From Terribacillus saccharophilus (GTDB lineage Bacteria > Bacillota > Bacilli > Bacillales > Amphibacillaceae): DNA of 64,000 nt. Of this stretch, positions 26,622 through 36,823 are shown piece after piece. The position numbers and the translations under genes are program-made. Location: positions 1 through 64,000 of the forward strand of contig FOCD01000003.1 of assembly GCA_900110015.1 (NCBI GenBank). The letters are read 5' to 3'. Position 1 is the stretch's first letter; each line of letters opens with the position of its first letter. The notes beneath the pieces are model-generated. The model saw nothing but the letters and a program-made list of their open reading frames with translations, did not search any database and had not been told where the DNA came from.

Positions 26622-26651
26622 AAGTTTACCAAAGGAAACATTTTTAGTCAA
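26622..26651 (-). promoter_or_regulatory. mntH promoter with overlapping MntR-like operator
   Basis: Minus-strand TTGACT (26646-26651), 17-nt spacer, TAAACT (26623-26628). An inverted repeat AAGTTTACC-aaa-GGAAACATT (plus strand 26622-26642) covers the spacer and the -10. This fits the DtxR/MntR operator type, and the position would block polymerase. Confidence 0.78.
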
Positions 26652-26670
26652 AGAAAAGATGCTGTTATAA

Positions 26671-26703
26671 AAAAGCTTCCCTTCTAATCCAGGGAAGCTT
26701 TTT
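26671..26703 (-). terminator. Terminator after the thioredoxin-like gene
   Basis: Stem AAGCTTCCCT with AGGGAAGCTT, U6 tail on the minus strand. It separates the thioredoxin gene from the mntH promoter. Confidence 0.88.
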
Positions 26704-26716
26704 GTGTTACTACAAA

Positions 26717-27037
26717 TTATCCAAGCTGCTGTTGAAGGAACGAGATAACTTCTTCAGGAGATTTTGCATTTGCACTATGCAAGTGCGCCAGCTTCTCACC
26801 GTTTTGGAATAGGAGAATGCTTGGAATACCCATTACATCCTGCTCGGCCGCAACATCAGGTACCTCATCATTATTTAACTCATACCATTTATAATTGCCA
26901 TATTCCGCTAGCACCTGATCGATAAACATATTCATACGTGTGCAATCCGGACACCAGTCTGCGAAGAACTTAACGATGACCGGCTCTTCACTCACGATAA
27001 TTTCTTTAAACTTCTCTTTTGTATTGATTTGTTCCAT
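26717..27037 (-). CDS. Thioredoxin family protein
   Basis: A 106-residue thioredoxin-fold protein with active site WCPDC (about residues 28-32) and cis-proline in MGIPSILLF. The lysine-rich N-terminus resembles YdfQ/YusE-type cytosolic thioredoxin-like proteins rather than TrxA, which has WCGPC. Likely a disulfide reductase with unknown client. ATG 27037 has GGGGG about 8 nt upstream. Confidence 0.88.
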   Translation of the reverse strand: MEQINTKEKFKEIIVSEEPVIVKFFADWCPDCTRMNMFIDQVLAEYGNYKWYELNNDEVPDVAAEQDVMGIPSILLFQNGEKLAHLHSANAKSPEEVISFLQQQLG

Positions 27038-27102
27038 TGTTTGTTTCCCCCTTCTGCTTTTCCTTCTAAAGATACGGTACACACACAGCGGAAATCAAGC
27101 AG

Positions 27103-28242
27103 TTAGCTCGATACTTCTGTTTCGATGAAGGAAAGATCTGGTGCAAGCTTTGCCATATGCTTCTTCTTTGCTTCATAATCGCTTTTCATTTCCGGCAATT
27201 GATACATAGGCTGAATACGATAATGCTTCCAATCAGTAAAAGATAAGTACGTCAGCAGCATTCTTGGGGACTTCGCAGTTACTGTCTTTCCATCTTTCTC
27301 AATATCAAATTGAAAAGCCGCACCTATACGCCGATCCGTTTCTTCCTGAGCAGCGATGAAATTCCCGAGAGAATAAATGACGAGAGTTCTATTGCCCTCT
27401 TTTCCTGTCAGCCATTCAACAGGCTGCAGCACATGCGGGTGACAGCCTAAGACCGCTGTTGCACCTTGGTCAGCAGCGAACTGAGCAAGTTCCTTTTGTT
27501 CCTTGTTAGGATCATCTTCATATTCAACACCGAAATGTAAACTAACAATAACAGCATCTGCTTGCTGTTTAGCTCGGCTGATGTCATCTTTTATTTTCTG
27601 CTTATCAATTAGATTGACAAGATAGTCCTTGCCCTTAGGTACAGCAATTCCGTTTGTTCCATACGTATAGCTAAGAAAAGCGACCGAGATACCTTCTGCT
27701 GTTTTTTCTATCGTTAGCTTTTCGCTATCTTCCTTGTTCGCATACGCTCCAGTATATGCCATATCAATCTTCTCGTACTGAGCAGCAGCATGCTTCACCC
27801 CAGCTTCTCCTTGATCCAATGTATGGTTATTAGCCATCGTTACTACATCTACGCCTACATCCTTCAAAGTGTTTCCAATTTCATCGGGACTGTTGAAGGT
27901 CGGATAAGTAGATACACCTAGCTCTTCCCCGCCCATAATGGATTCCTGATTAGCAACGGTGAGTATCGTACTGTCTAAATAGGGTTTAACATCTTGAAAC
28001 ATCGGATCAAAGTCATAACCTTTCTTTGTCTTTGCATCATAATAAATGGAGCTATGCAGGAGCACATCCCCGATAGCAGTAATAGAGATTGACTGACTAG
28101 CAGGCATCTCTTTTGGTTCCAATTCCACTATATTTTGCTGCACTGCCTGCACCGCTTCTGTTTGCTGTTTCGGAACTCCTCCACTGCACGCCGTAAGAAT
28201 GACAAGACCCGCCAATGCGACAAAAATTGCTTTTATTTTCAT
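27103..28242 (-). CDS. CapA-family lipoprotein (poly-gamma-glutamate synthesis-type)
   Basis: A 379-residue lipoprotein: signal peptide with lipobox LTAC (cysteine near residue 19), then a CapA/PgsA domain with metallophosphatase-like motifs AIGDVLLH, ANQESIMGG, ANNHTLDQG, LHFGVEY, GCHPHVLQP and YSLGNFI. CapA proteins take part in poly-gamma-glutamate production, but no capB or capC genes are nearby, so the role here is open. A TATAAT lies upstream near 28275. SD is weak (AGGCGG). Confidence 0.88.
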   Translation of the reverse strand: MKIKAIFVALAGLVILTACSGGVPKQQTEAVQAVQQNIVELEPKEMPASQSISITAIGDVLLHSSIYYDAKTKKGYDFDPMFQDVKPYLDSTILTVANQESIMGGEELGVSTYPTFNSPDEIGNTLKDVGVDVVTMANNHTLDQGEAGVKHAAAQYEKIDMAYTGAYANKEDSEKLTIEKTAEGISVAFLSYTYGTNGIAVPKGKDYLVNLIDKQKIKDDISRAKQQADAVIVSLHFGVEYEDDPNKEQKELAQFAADQGATAVLGCHPHVLQPVEWLTGKEGNRTLVIYSLGNFIAAQEETDRRIGAAFQFDIEKDGKTVTAKSPRMLLTYLSFTDWKHYRIQPMYQLPEMKSDYEAKKKHMAKLAPDLSFIETEVSS

Positions 28243-28374
28243 GCGTAACCGCCTGTCTGTGAGTATTTATCCGTATTATATACGCAGACTCGCACGAAAA
28301 ATAGTATGGTTTGCATAAAAAGGAATATAATTCTCGAATAGTCGGGTAAATGATACTGAAAAAGGAGGTATACC

Positions 28375-28839
28375 ATGCAAAAATTCCATTTCCAAGACGA
28401 TGGCACCTATCCAAATAATAAATTACCTGTTCTTTATTATGAGCATGCTTTCGAAAATACTGATACAATGCAAGACGTTTTCGAGTCCAACCTCTGGCGA
28501 AACAGCTGGGTCAATGGCGTATTCCCCTATCACCACTACCATAGCACTGCCCATGAAGTACTCGGAGTTTTGAGTGGCCATGCAACTGTTCAGCTCGGCG
28601 GTCCAGATGGCGAACAGCTGAATATATCAAGCGGTGACGTTATTGTGCTGCCCGCCGGAACAGCCCATAAACGAATTCAGCAATCCGATGATTTTCAAGT
28701 GCTTGGCGCCTATCCAGATGGCATGTCCTTTGACACAAAAACCGATAAGCCAGGCGAATACGACCAAGCGCTGCAGCATATACCGAATGTCCCGATACCA
28801 AAACAAGATCCTGTTACCGGAGATTCGATCTGGAGCTAA
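28375..28839 (+). CDS. Cupin-domain protein (YjlB-like)
   Basis: A 154-residue single-cupin protein. The motifs HHYHSTAHEVLGVLSG and PAGTAHKRI supply the likely metal ligands. The family is YjlB, of unknown catalysis. AAAGGAGG lies before the ATG. A GGGTAA near 28343 resembles a sigma-B -10, but no matching -35 is present, so regulation is open. The stop codon abuts the convergent argS end at 28840. Confidence 0.87.
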   Translation: MQKFHFQDDGTYPNNKLPVLYYEHAFENTDTMQDVFESNLWRNSWVNGVFPYHHYHSTAHEVLGVLSGHATVQLGGPDGEQLNISSGDVIVLPAGTAHKRIQQSDDFQVLGAYPDGMSFDTKTDKPGEYDQALQHIPNVPIPKQDPVTGDSIWS

Positions 28840-30522
28840 TTACATTTGTCTCGGTGCACGGATCCCCAAGAGTCGGAGACCTTCTTCCAAAACTGATGCG
28901 ACAGCTGCGACGACTTTTAAGCGGGCACCGATTTTTTCATCTTCTTCCAGGATGCGCACCTTTCCATAATAGCTGTTGAACGCTTGGGCAAGATCGATCA
29001 CATACTTGGCGATTCTGGAAGGATCGTAGTTGATTACCGCATTGTTAACTGCATCTGGGAACTGCAGCAGCAGGGAAAGAATTGGCCAAGCTGCTGCAGC
29101 TGTCTCACCATCGACTTCCGGTCCACCCTGGATTTTGCCTCCCTTAGAGAGCAGCGTACTAGCTCGCGCATGCGTATATTGAACATATGGCCCTGTCTCC
29201 CCTTCCACACGAAGCATATCTTCCAAAGAAAACTCAAAATCATGGATGCGTTCATGCTTTAAGTCGTGGAAAAGGACAGCACCTACACCGACCTGTCTCG
29301 CTACTTCTTCCTTATCGGCCAAATTCGGATTTTTCTCTGCAATATTGGCAGCAGCCAGCTGGATTGCCTGCTCCAGCACTTTATCCAGCAGTACCAGCTT
29401 TCCTTTTCTTGTCGACATTTTCTTTCCATCCTGAAGTACCATACCGAATGGAATGTGGGTGATTCCATCCGACCACGCATAACCCATCTTCTCTAGTACA
29501 AGTTTCAGCTGCTGAAAATGCAGACTTTGTTCATGTCCGACAACATACAGACTCTTAGAAAATTTGTATGTTTCCTTACGGTAAATTGCCGCTGCAAGAT
29601 CACGTGTTGCATATAGTGTAGCGCCATCTTTTTTCTTTATTAGACTAGGCGGAAGATCAAATTCATCCAAACGAACAACTTGGGCACCCTCCGACAGACT
29701 GAGCAGATTTTTCTGTTCCAATTCCTTTACAACACGTTCCATCTTGTCATTGTAGAAGGCTTCCCCTGCATCCGAATCAAAGTGTACGCCCATCAACTCG
29801 TAAACACGCCCGAACTCCTCCATTGATACGTCACGAAACCAGCGCCAAAGCTTATTTGCATACGCATCTCCTTGCTCTAATTTTCGGAACCAGTCTCTGC
29901 CTTCCTGTTCCAGCTGCTCATCCTGAGCTGCTTCTTCATGGAAACGGACATACAGCTTCAGCAGCTCCGGAATCGTATTGGCACGTACCTTCTCTTCCTC
30001 GCCCCATTTTTCATAGGCACAAATAAGCTTGCCAAATTGCGTGCCCCAGTCACCCACATGATTGATTCTTACAACATCATAGCCTTGCTTTTCCAGTAAA
30101 AGGCTGATGCTGTTCCCGATGACGGTAGAGCGCAGATGCCCCATCGAGAAGGGCTTTGCAATATTAGGGGAAGAAAGATCGATGGTCACTGTCTGACCTT
30201 GTCCAATAGCTGTATTTCCATAGGCTGCTCGCTGCTGAAGTATTTCTTTTAGCACACTGCTGCCAGCAAGCTTTTTATCTAGCATGAAATTTACATACCC
30301 GCCCACTGCCGTAATAGCAGAAAATTCTTCATGTGATAATTCTGCTGCTAGTTCAGCTGCAATGCTTTGCGGTGATTGTCTCTTTTCCTTTGCCAACGCA
30401 AAGCAAGGAAAAGCATAGTCTCCATGCTGCAGCTGTTTCGGTCTCTCGATTTGTTTAATCGTTTCCTCTGCTGATTTGTTCAATGCTTTTGCTAATAATT
30501 CTGCTGCAGTTGATTTGTACAT
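28840..30522 (-). CDS. argS: Arginyl-tRNA synthetase
   Basis: A 560-residue class I synthetase. The HIGH-type motif is SMGHL within PNIAKPFSMGHLRSTVIG (about residues 125-135), KMS-type motif KKMSTRKGK near 365, and the C-terminal anticodon-binding DALR domain (TGPYVQYTHARASTLL). It charges tRNA-Arg. Expression is controlled by the T-box leader upstream. GGAGG lies 10 nt before the ATG. Confidence 0.97.
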   Translation of the reverse strand: MYKSTAAELLAKALNKSAEETIKQIERPKQLQHGDYAFPCFALAKEKRQSPQSIAAELAAELSHEEFSAITAVGGYVNFMLDKKLAGSSVLKEILQQRAAYGNTAIGQGQTVTIDLSSPNIAKPFSMGHLRSTVIGNSISLLLEKQGYDVVRINHVGDWGTQFGKLICAYEKWGEEEKVRANTIPELLKLYVRFHEEAAQDEQLEQEGRDWFRKLEQGDAYANKLWRWFRDVSMEEFGRVYELMGVHFDSDAGEAFYNDKMERVVKELEQKNLLSLSEGAQVVRLDEFDLPPSLIKKKDGATLYATRDLAAAIYRKETYKFSKSLYVVGHEQSLHFQQLKLVLEKMGYAWSDGITHIPFGMVLQDGKKMSTRKGKLVLLDKVLEQAIQLAAANIAEKNPNLADKEEVARQVGVGAVLFHDLKHERIHDFEFSLEDMLRVEGETGPYVQYTHARASTLLSKGGKIQGGPEVDGETAAAAWPILSLLLQFPDAVNNAVINYDPSRIAKYVIDLAQAFNSYYGKVRILEEDEKIGARLKVVAAVASVLEEGLRLLGIRAPRQM

Positions 30523-30546
30523 TTCCCATTTCCTCCTTCAAATAAA

Positions 30547-30788
30547 AAACCGCCTCTTCCACTTGGAAGAGACGGTTTAATCCGCGGTGCCACTCTAATT
30601 GTCCTAATCGGACCTGCTCAATTGGATAACGGGAATGATGTTTCCCGGCAGCCCCTACTTAGCGTTCGTTCAGGGCTGCAGCCAAGAAAGTCCGGTTCCT
30701 GCTGCTTTCCACATCCCGCTTCCACCGTCCGGGACTCGCTTTTGTTTCCAGCTACAGTACTCTCTTTCTTATCGGCACACATATATTG
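30547..30788 (-). promoter_or_regulatory. T-box riboswitch of argS
   Basis: The minus-strand leader has the conserved T-box AGTGGCACCGCGG (30582-30594), followed by a terminator stem AAACCGTCTCTTCC with GGAAGAGGCGGTTT and U6 (30547-30578). Stem I is closed by GAAAG and CTTTC, with AGAGAG-type bulge sequence. The likely specifier codon is CGG (30692-30694), followed by A, in the loop before CTTTC; it encodes arginine, as expected. Uncharged tRNA-Arg would favour the antiterminator and argS expression. Confidence 0.93.
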
Positions 30789-30794
30789 TCCTTT

Positions 30795-30822
30795 ATTATA
30801 GCGTTTCTTATGGAAGATGCAA
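30795..30822 (-). promoter_or_regulatory. Promoter of the argS T-box leader
   Basis: Minus-strand TTGCAT (30817-30822), 16-nt spacer, TATAAT (30795-30800). Confidence 0.8.
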
Positions 30823-30887
30823 CCCCTGTTTAGATTACAAAGTCCAAGGGCACACTTTTGATAACCTGTAAAAAGGAGGATGATCGC

Positions 30888-31025
30888 ATGGCTAAGCAAT
30901 ATGGCAATTACCAGCCTGTACGCATGAATGGCGTTAGTTTATCTGATGCCCGCGAAGTCGCATTCCGCAAAGAGTTCAAACGCGCGGATATTGCCGGCGG
31001 TTTCCGCCAAAAGAAAGGCAAATAA
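30888..31025 (+). CDS. Small conserved-looking basic protein (45 aa), function unknown
   Basis: A 45-codon ORF with AAGGAGG 9 nt before its ATG and a strong terminator 8 nt after its stop. The peptide MAKQYGNYQPVRMN... contains REVAFRKEFKRADIAGGF and a basic end RQKKGK. It is divergent from the argS leader. The signals make it a real gene; I do not recognise the family with confidence. It may be a small spore or ribosome-associated protein, but this is only suggested by its size and charge. Confidence 0.75.
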   Translation: MAKQYGNYQPVRMNGVSLSDAREVAFRKEFKRADIAGGFRQKKGK

Positions 31026-31032
31026 GCCCTAA

Positions 31033-31064
31033 AAATCCTGCTGTCCGACATGACAGCAGGATTT
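31033..31064 (+). terminator. Terminator after the 45-aa gene
   Basis: Perfect 13-bp stem AAATCCTGCTGTC with GACAGCAGGATTT and U8 tail. Confidence 0.95.
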
Positions 31065-31129
31065 TTTTTGTATACTTTTTCTTCTTGCTAGCGTCGTTAT
31101 TAATAGCAGGCAAAACAGGGGGAGAAAAA

Positions 31130-31828
31130 ATGATAACGATCAAACAAGTCTCTCATCACTACACGATGGGAAAGAAAGCAAAGGAAACGATAGTTCCCGT
31201 ATTACACGGAATTGATTTACACGTGGAAAAAGGCGAAATTGTCAGCCTCATCGGAAAAAGCGGTTCCGGCAAATCGACTTTATTGCATATTATCGGCGGC
31301 TTTATTCAACCAACCAGCGGGCAAGTAGAAATCAACGGGACACCAATCACCGGCTGGAATGAAGGACAATTAGCAGATTTCCGTCTGCAGCATATCGGCT
31401 ATATTTTTCAAAACTTCCAGCTGATACCGAGCATGACAGCGGCTCAAAATATCGAACTGCCGCTCATTTTAAATGGAACACCAAAACAAAAGCGCCAACA
31501 AAAAGTAGAGAACATATTACGCCAAGTCGAGCTGGAAGCATTTTCAGAGCATTACCCTTCCGAATTATCAGGCGGACAGCAGCAGCGCGTTGCAATTGCC
31601 AGAGCACTTATACTTGATCCGCCACTGATTTTAGCAGATGAGCCAACCGGAAGCTTAGATAGCGATACAGAAGCAGAACTACTTACTCTCATTCGCAAAC
31701 TGAATAAACAAAACGGTATCACGTTCCTTATCATCACACATGATCAAGAAGTTGCAGCAATTGCAGACAGGCAGCTTGAAATTAGAGATGGTCAAATGAA
31801 AAAAGTGAAAGGCGTGATGCCGGTATGA
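31130..31828 (+). CDS. ABC transporter ATP-binding protein (MacB/LolD type)
   Basis: A 232-residue ATPase: Walker A GKSGSGKST, signature LSGGQQQRVAIARAL, Walker B LILADEPTGSLD, H-loop ITHD. This is the MacB/LolD/FtsE subclass that works with FtsX-like permeases in mechanotransmission or export. ATG 31130 has GGGGGAG upstream. Its stop overlaps the permease start (ATGA), so the two form one unit. Confidence 0.93.
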   Translation: MITIKQVSHHYTMGKKAKETIVPVLHGIDLHVEKGEIVSLIGKSGSGKSTLLHIIGGFIQPTSGQVEINGTPITGWNEGQLADFRLQHIGYIFQNFQLIPSMTAAQNIELPLILNGTPKQKRQQKVENILRQVELEAFSEHYPSELSGGQQQRVAIARALILDPPLILADEPTGSLDSDTEAELLTLIRKLNKQNGITFLIITHDQEVAAIADRQLEIRDGQMKKVKGVMPV

Positions 31829-33141
31829 CATTCAAAGATAAATGGCGTTTTGTTCAGCAGAATATGAAGAAGAATAAAGTACGTGTGTTCATGACGATAC
31901 TCGCAGCTGCAATGGGTAGTTGTTTTCTAATTGTCCTGGCGTCTGTAGGCTTTGGGCTGCATGACTCGTTAATCAAGGATGAGCTGGAAAGCAGGGCTGT
32001 CACAAAGATTGATATTTACGGTACTGACGATGAAGAACAGCTAGGTTTTACGACTGAAAATATAGCTGAATTAAAGCAGATTGAGAATGTTGATGCAGTG
32101 CGGCAGATTCAAAGTTTGGGCGAAACTAACTTTCATCTAGATGGATACACAAACGAAATGCCTTCCGCTATTGCTGTTGATTTTGAAAACGAAAAACAGG
32201 CTGGAATAGAACTTGGCAGCGGGAGGTTGCCTGAGAAAGAAAATGAAATCGTAGTCAGCAGTGATTTTGCTGAATTCTTAGGAAAAGATGGCGTCGAAGA
32301 TAAGGACAAGTTTGCAGAGGATGGTACGATTCAGTCTGAATATCTGTACAAAGAAAAGGTCCTCAACAAAGAAATCGAGCTTGAGGCATCTACTTTTCCG
32401 GAAGATGGGAGCGAGCCTCGCACAGCAACGGAAAAAGTCCAGATTGTCGGAATTGAAGCAGCACCGGCAAACGAATACATCTACACGAATTCCGTGAAGA
32501 CAACTCCTGAGCTGAAAAGAACGCTTGATGAAGCATTGAATGTAACAGACAGCTATACAGAGCAAGGAGATCCGCTGTACGACCAAGTAGAAGTTTATGC
32601 TTCCAATGCAGAAGCAGTAGAACCTATCCTGAACTCTTTAGATGAGAAAGGTTATCTAGCTTACTCGAATTTGGAGGAGCTGAAAAACATCAACATTCTG
32701 TTCAATGTTGCTAAAGCTGGACTCATAATTGTAGGTACGATTGCAGTCTTAATTGCATCCATTGGAATTTATAATACAATGACGATGGCAGTAACCGAAC
32801 GTGCACCAGATATCGGCATAATGAAAGCAATCGGTGCAAATCCTAAAACAATCAAACAGATTTTTCTTATGGAAAGTACTTTCATCGGACTGGCTGGTGC
32901 TCTGATTGGTACAGCTGTCGCTTATTTGATCAGCTTCCTAGTGAATGTCGGAGTTCCATTGATCTTGGAGCAGATTTTCGAAGAGGAAATCCCTGCTACG
33001 CTGCAGCTTTCTTCTATTCCGTTTCTATTAGCTGCCATTAGCATCACTATCTGTCTGATTGTTACAATCATGTCCGGATCAAGACCAGCAAAACAGGCAA
33101 CGAATGTAGATGTACTTCGGGCATTGAGACGCGAAATATAA
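31825..33141 (+). CDS. FtsX/MacB-like ABC transporter permease
   Basis: A 438-residue permease with an N-terminal TM helix (about 20-42), a large extracellular MacB_PCD-type domain (about 45-290), and three C-terminal TM helices (about 295-320, 345-375, 390-415). The cytoplasmic loop has ERAPDIGIMKAIGANPKTIKQIF, typical of FtsX-type coupling. The extracytoplasmic domain is rich in Glu/Asp. The pair may export an antimicrobial peptide or lipopeptide, or act on the envelope; no substrate gene is next to it. Confidence 0.9.
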   Translation: MTFKDKWRFVQQNMKKNKVRVFMTILAAAMGSCFLIVLASVGFGLHDSLIKDELESRAVTKIDIYGTDDEEQLGFTTENIAELKQIENVDAVRQIQSLGETNFHLDGYTNEMPSAIAVDFENEKQAGIELGSGRLPEKENEIVVSSDFAEFLGKDGVEDKDKFAEDGTIQSEYLYKEKVLNKEIELEASTFPEDGSEPRTATEKVQIVGIEAAPANEYIYTNSVKTTPELKRTLDEALNVTDSYTEQGDPLYDQVEVYASNAEAVEPILNSLDEKGYLAYSNLEELKNINILFNVAKAGLIIVGTIAVLIASIGIYNTMTMAVTERAPDIGIMKAIGANPKTIKQIFLMESTFIGLAGALIGTAVAYLISFLVNVGVPLILEQIFEEEIPATLQLSSIPFLLAAISITICLIVTIMSGSRPAKQATNVDVLRALRREI

Positions 33142-33150
33142 ATTATCCTG

Positions 33151-33180
33151 AATCTCCGCTAGCGCGGAGATTCTTTTTTA
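33151..33180 (+). terminator. Terminator after the ABC permease gene
   Basis: Stem AATCTCCGC-tagc-GCGGAGATT followed by CTTTTTT. Confidence 0.9.
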
Positions 33181-33247
33181 TGCCTCGCAAGCTTTTCTCT
33201 TCGTTCATAAAATAGAAGGATGCTTTACATGAAAGAAGGTTCTTAAC

Positions 33248-34456
<1,209 letters not shown>

Positions 34457-34458
34457 AA

Positions 34459-34482
34459 AAAGGCGCCCATTTGGGCGCCTTT
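34459..34482. terminator. Bidirectional terminator between collagen-like and ykvA-like genes
   Basis: Perfect 11-bp stem AAAGGCGCCCA with TGGGCGCCTTT, U and A runs on both sides. Confidence 0.93.
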
Positions 34483-34485
34483 TTC

Positions 34486-34788
34486 TTATATATTTATAAC
34501 CTTATTGTCGTTTCGATCAACATCAAACTTGTCTTTCAAGTGTGCTGGTGCCATTTTGATAATGAGCTGCAGAATTATTGTTGCTACTGCAAGATCATCC
34601 ACGATACCAATTCCAATGAGAAAATCAGGTATCAAGTCGAATGGGAAGACAAAGTACAGGACAATCAATGCAACTGCTGTTACTTTCTTGGCTGCTGCCA
34701 CCTCTTTAGCTGTGAAGAAGGCTTTCAGAAATGGAACCGATTTGCGGAAATTGAACAGAAAACGGAGCCTGCTCCATAGTCTGGTCAT
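34486..34788 (-). CDS. YkvA family protein (DUF1232)
   Basis: A 100-residue protein with the DUF1232 core VFPFDLIPDFLIGIGIVDD and two hydrophobic segments (about 35-58 and 63-82). Function unknown; the family is widespread in Bacillaceae. ATG 34788 has GGAAGG 5 nt upstream. Confidence 0.85.
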   Translation of the reverse strand: MTRLWSRLRFLFNFRKSVPFLKAFFTAKEVAAAKKVTAVALIVLYFVFPFDLIPDFLIGIGIVDDLAVATIILQLIIKMAPAHLKDKFDVDRNDNKVINI

Positions 34789-34865
34789 ATCATCCTTCCT
34801 TTCTGCCCCAAATAGAGCTATTACCATTTTAAGGGTTAGAGGACTTTTTCACAACTTATAAGCAA

Positions 34866-34891
34866 AAAGCCCAGCAATGAATGCTGGGCTT
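34866..34891 (-). terminator. Terminator after typA
   Basis: Stem AAGCCCAGCA with TGCTGGGCTT and U5 on the minus strand. Confidence 0.92.
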
Positions 34892-34896
34892 CCTTT

Positions 34897-36723
34897 TTAT
34901 GCTTTTTTCTTTTTCGTTGCTTTTTCACGTTCGTTCTTGTTAAGGATTTTCTTACGAAGACGGATAGATTCCGGTGTTACTTCGCAATATTCATCATCGT
35001 TCAAGTACTCGATTGCCTCTTCAAGAGACAAGTCACGTGTTTTACGAATTGTAGACGTTTGGTCTTTGTTTGCTGAACGTACGTTAGTTAGGTGTTTTTC
35101 CACAGTAATGTTAACTGTAAGATCATTATCACGGCTGTGCTCTCCAACGATCATTCCAGCATAAACATCTGTACCAGGAGCTACGAAGATAATACCGCGA
35201 TCCTCAAGCTTCATGATACCGTAAGTGGATGCTTTACCTTGTTCAAGGGCAACAAGTACACCTTTCGCTCTTCCGCCAACCTGACCAGCAATAACAGGCT
35301 CATACCCATCAAATGTGTGGTTCAAGATACCGAAGCCGCGTGTCTGAGACATGAACTCAGTAGAATAACCGATCAATCCACGGGAAGGTACACGGAACTC
35401 AAGACGAACTTGACCGTTACCTTGGTTGATCATGTCGACCATTTCCCCTTTACGGGAACCTAAGGACTCCATAACAGCACCTGTGTAATCTTCCGGTACG
35501 TCTGCTTGTACGCGTTCTACCGGTTCACACATTTTGCCATCGATTTCCTTAAGGATTACCTGTGGTTTGGACAATTGAAGCTCATAACCTTCACGGCGCA
35601 TGTTCTCAATTAGGATGGAAAGGTGGAGCTCTCCACGTCCGGATACTGTCCAAGCATCAGGAGAATCGGTTGGATCTACACGAAGACTTACATCTGTCTC
35701 AAGCTGGTTAAGCAAACGTTCTTCGATTTTACGGGAAGTGATATATTTACCCTCTTTACCAGCAAACGGACTGTTGTTTACTAGGAATGTCATCTGCAAT
35801 GTTGGTTCATCAATACGTGGAACTGGCAATGCTTCTTGAACATTTACTGAACAAACAGTTTCTCCAACGTTGATATCTTCAAGACCAGCAACGGCAACGA
35901 TGTCACCAGCTTTTGCTTCTGTAATTTCAATTCGTTTCAAACCGATGAAACCGAATAGTTTTGTAATACGGAAGTTCTTCACAGAACCGTCTTTCTTCAT
36001 CAGGGCAACCTGATCACCGACTTTAACGGCACCACGGAAGATACGACCAACACCAATACGACCAAGGAAGTCGTTGTAATCCAAGATAGTAACCTGGAAT
36101 TGCAAGCCTTCATCAGAGTTATCAATTGGAGCAGGGATGTTGTCCATGATTGTTTTGAAGATAGCATCCATGGATTCCACTTGTCCTTCAGGTTCTTCAC
36201 CAGAAGTACCGTTCAATGCTGACGCATAAACAACAGGGAATTCAAGCTGATCGTCATCCGCACCAAGTTCGATGAATAGATCAAGTACTTCATCGATTAC
36301 ATGCTCAGGACGTGCACTCGGTTTGTCGATTTTGTTCACAACTACAACCGGAGTAAGCTTTTGCTCCAAAGCTTTTTTCAATACGAAACGAGTCTGAGGC
36401 ATTGCGCCTTCGTAAGCATCTACAACAAGTAAAACGCCATCTACCATTTTCAGTACGCGTTCTACCTCACCACCGAAATCGGCGTGTCCTGGTGTGTCCA
36501 ATATGTTAATACGTGTATCGTTATAATTAATCGCAGTGTTTTTCGCAAGAATTGTAATTCCGCGCTCTTTTTCCAAGTCATTGGAATCCATTGCGCGCTC
36601 ATCCACGTGCTCATTATCACGGAAAGTACCAGAATATTTTAGCAACTGGTCAACCAAAGTCGTTTTCCCGTGGTCAACGTGGGCAATAATCGCGATATTG
36701 CGAATATCTTCTCTTAATTGCAT
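34897..36723 (-). CDS. typA: Translational GTPase TypA/BipA
   Basis: A 608-residue ribosome-associated GTPase: G1 [11 protein letters not shown]3 [13 protein letters not shown]4 NKIDKP, then domains II, III, V and the BipA-specific C-terminal domain. The basic Lys-rich tail ([18 protein letters not shown]) is typical. BipA assists 50S assembly, particularly in the cold. MQLRED at 36723 is chosen: GGAG lies 10 nt upstream and homologues start there; the frame opens at 36747. Confidence 0.96.
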   Translation of the reverse strand: MQLREDIRNIAIIAHVDHGKTTLVDQLLKYSGTFRDNEHVDERAMDSNDLEKERGITILAKNTAINYNDTRINILDTPGHADFGGEVERVLKMVDGVLLVVDAYEGAMPQTRFVLKKALEQKLTPVVVVNKIDKPSARPEHVIDEVLDLFIELGADDDQLEFPVVYASALNGTSGEEPEGQVESMDAIFKTIMDNIPAPIDNSDEGLQFQVTILDYNDFLGRIGVGRIFRGAVKVGDQVALMKKDGSVKNFRITKLFGFIGLKRIEITEAKAGDIVAVAGLEDINVGETVCSVNVQEALPVPRIDEPTLQMTFLVNNSPFAGKEGKYITSRKIEERLLNQLETDVSLRVDPTDSPDAWTVSGRGELHLSILIENMRREGYELQLSKPQVILKEIDGKMCEPVERVQADVPEDYTGAVMESLGSRKGEMVDMINQGNGQVRLEFRVPSRGLIGYSTEFMSQTRGFGILNHTFDGYEPVIAGQVGGRAKGVLVALEQGKASTYGIMKLEDRGIIFVAPGTDVYAGMIVGEHSRDNDLTVNITVEKHLTNVRSANKDQTSTIRKTRDLSLEEAIEYLNDDEYCEVTPESIRLRKKILNKNEREKATKKKKA

Positions 36724-36823
36724 GTATACATGTCTCCTCTTCTTCATGTAATCCTATCCGACTACAACCTGTTAATTATACCACAGTTCATGTGCGGCAC
36801 AATAGGATAGGCAAACATTAACA

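Noticed and set aside
28097-28468. Minus-strand frame over the CapA start and the cupin gene
   Set aside because: Overlaps well-supported genes in other frames and has no start signal.
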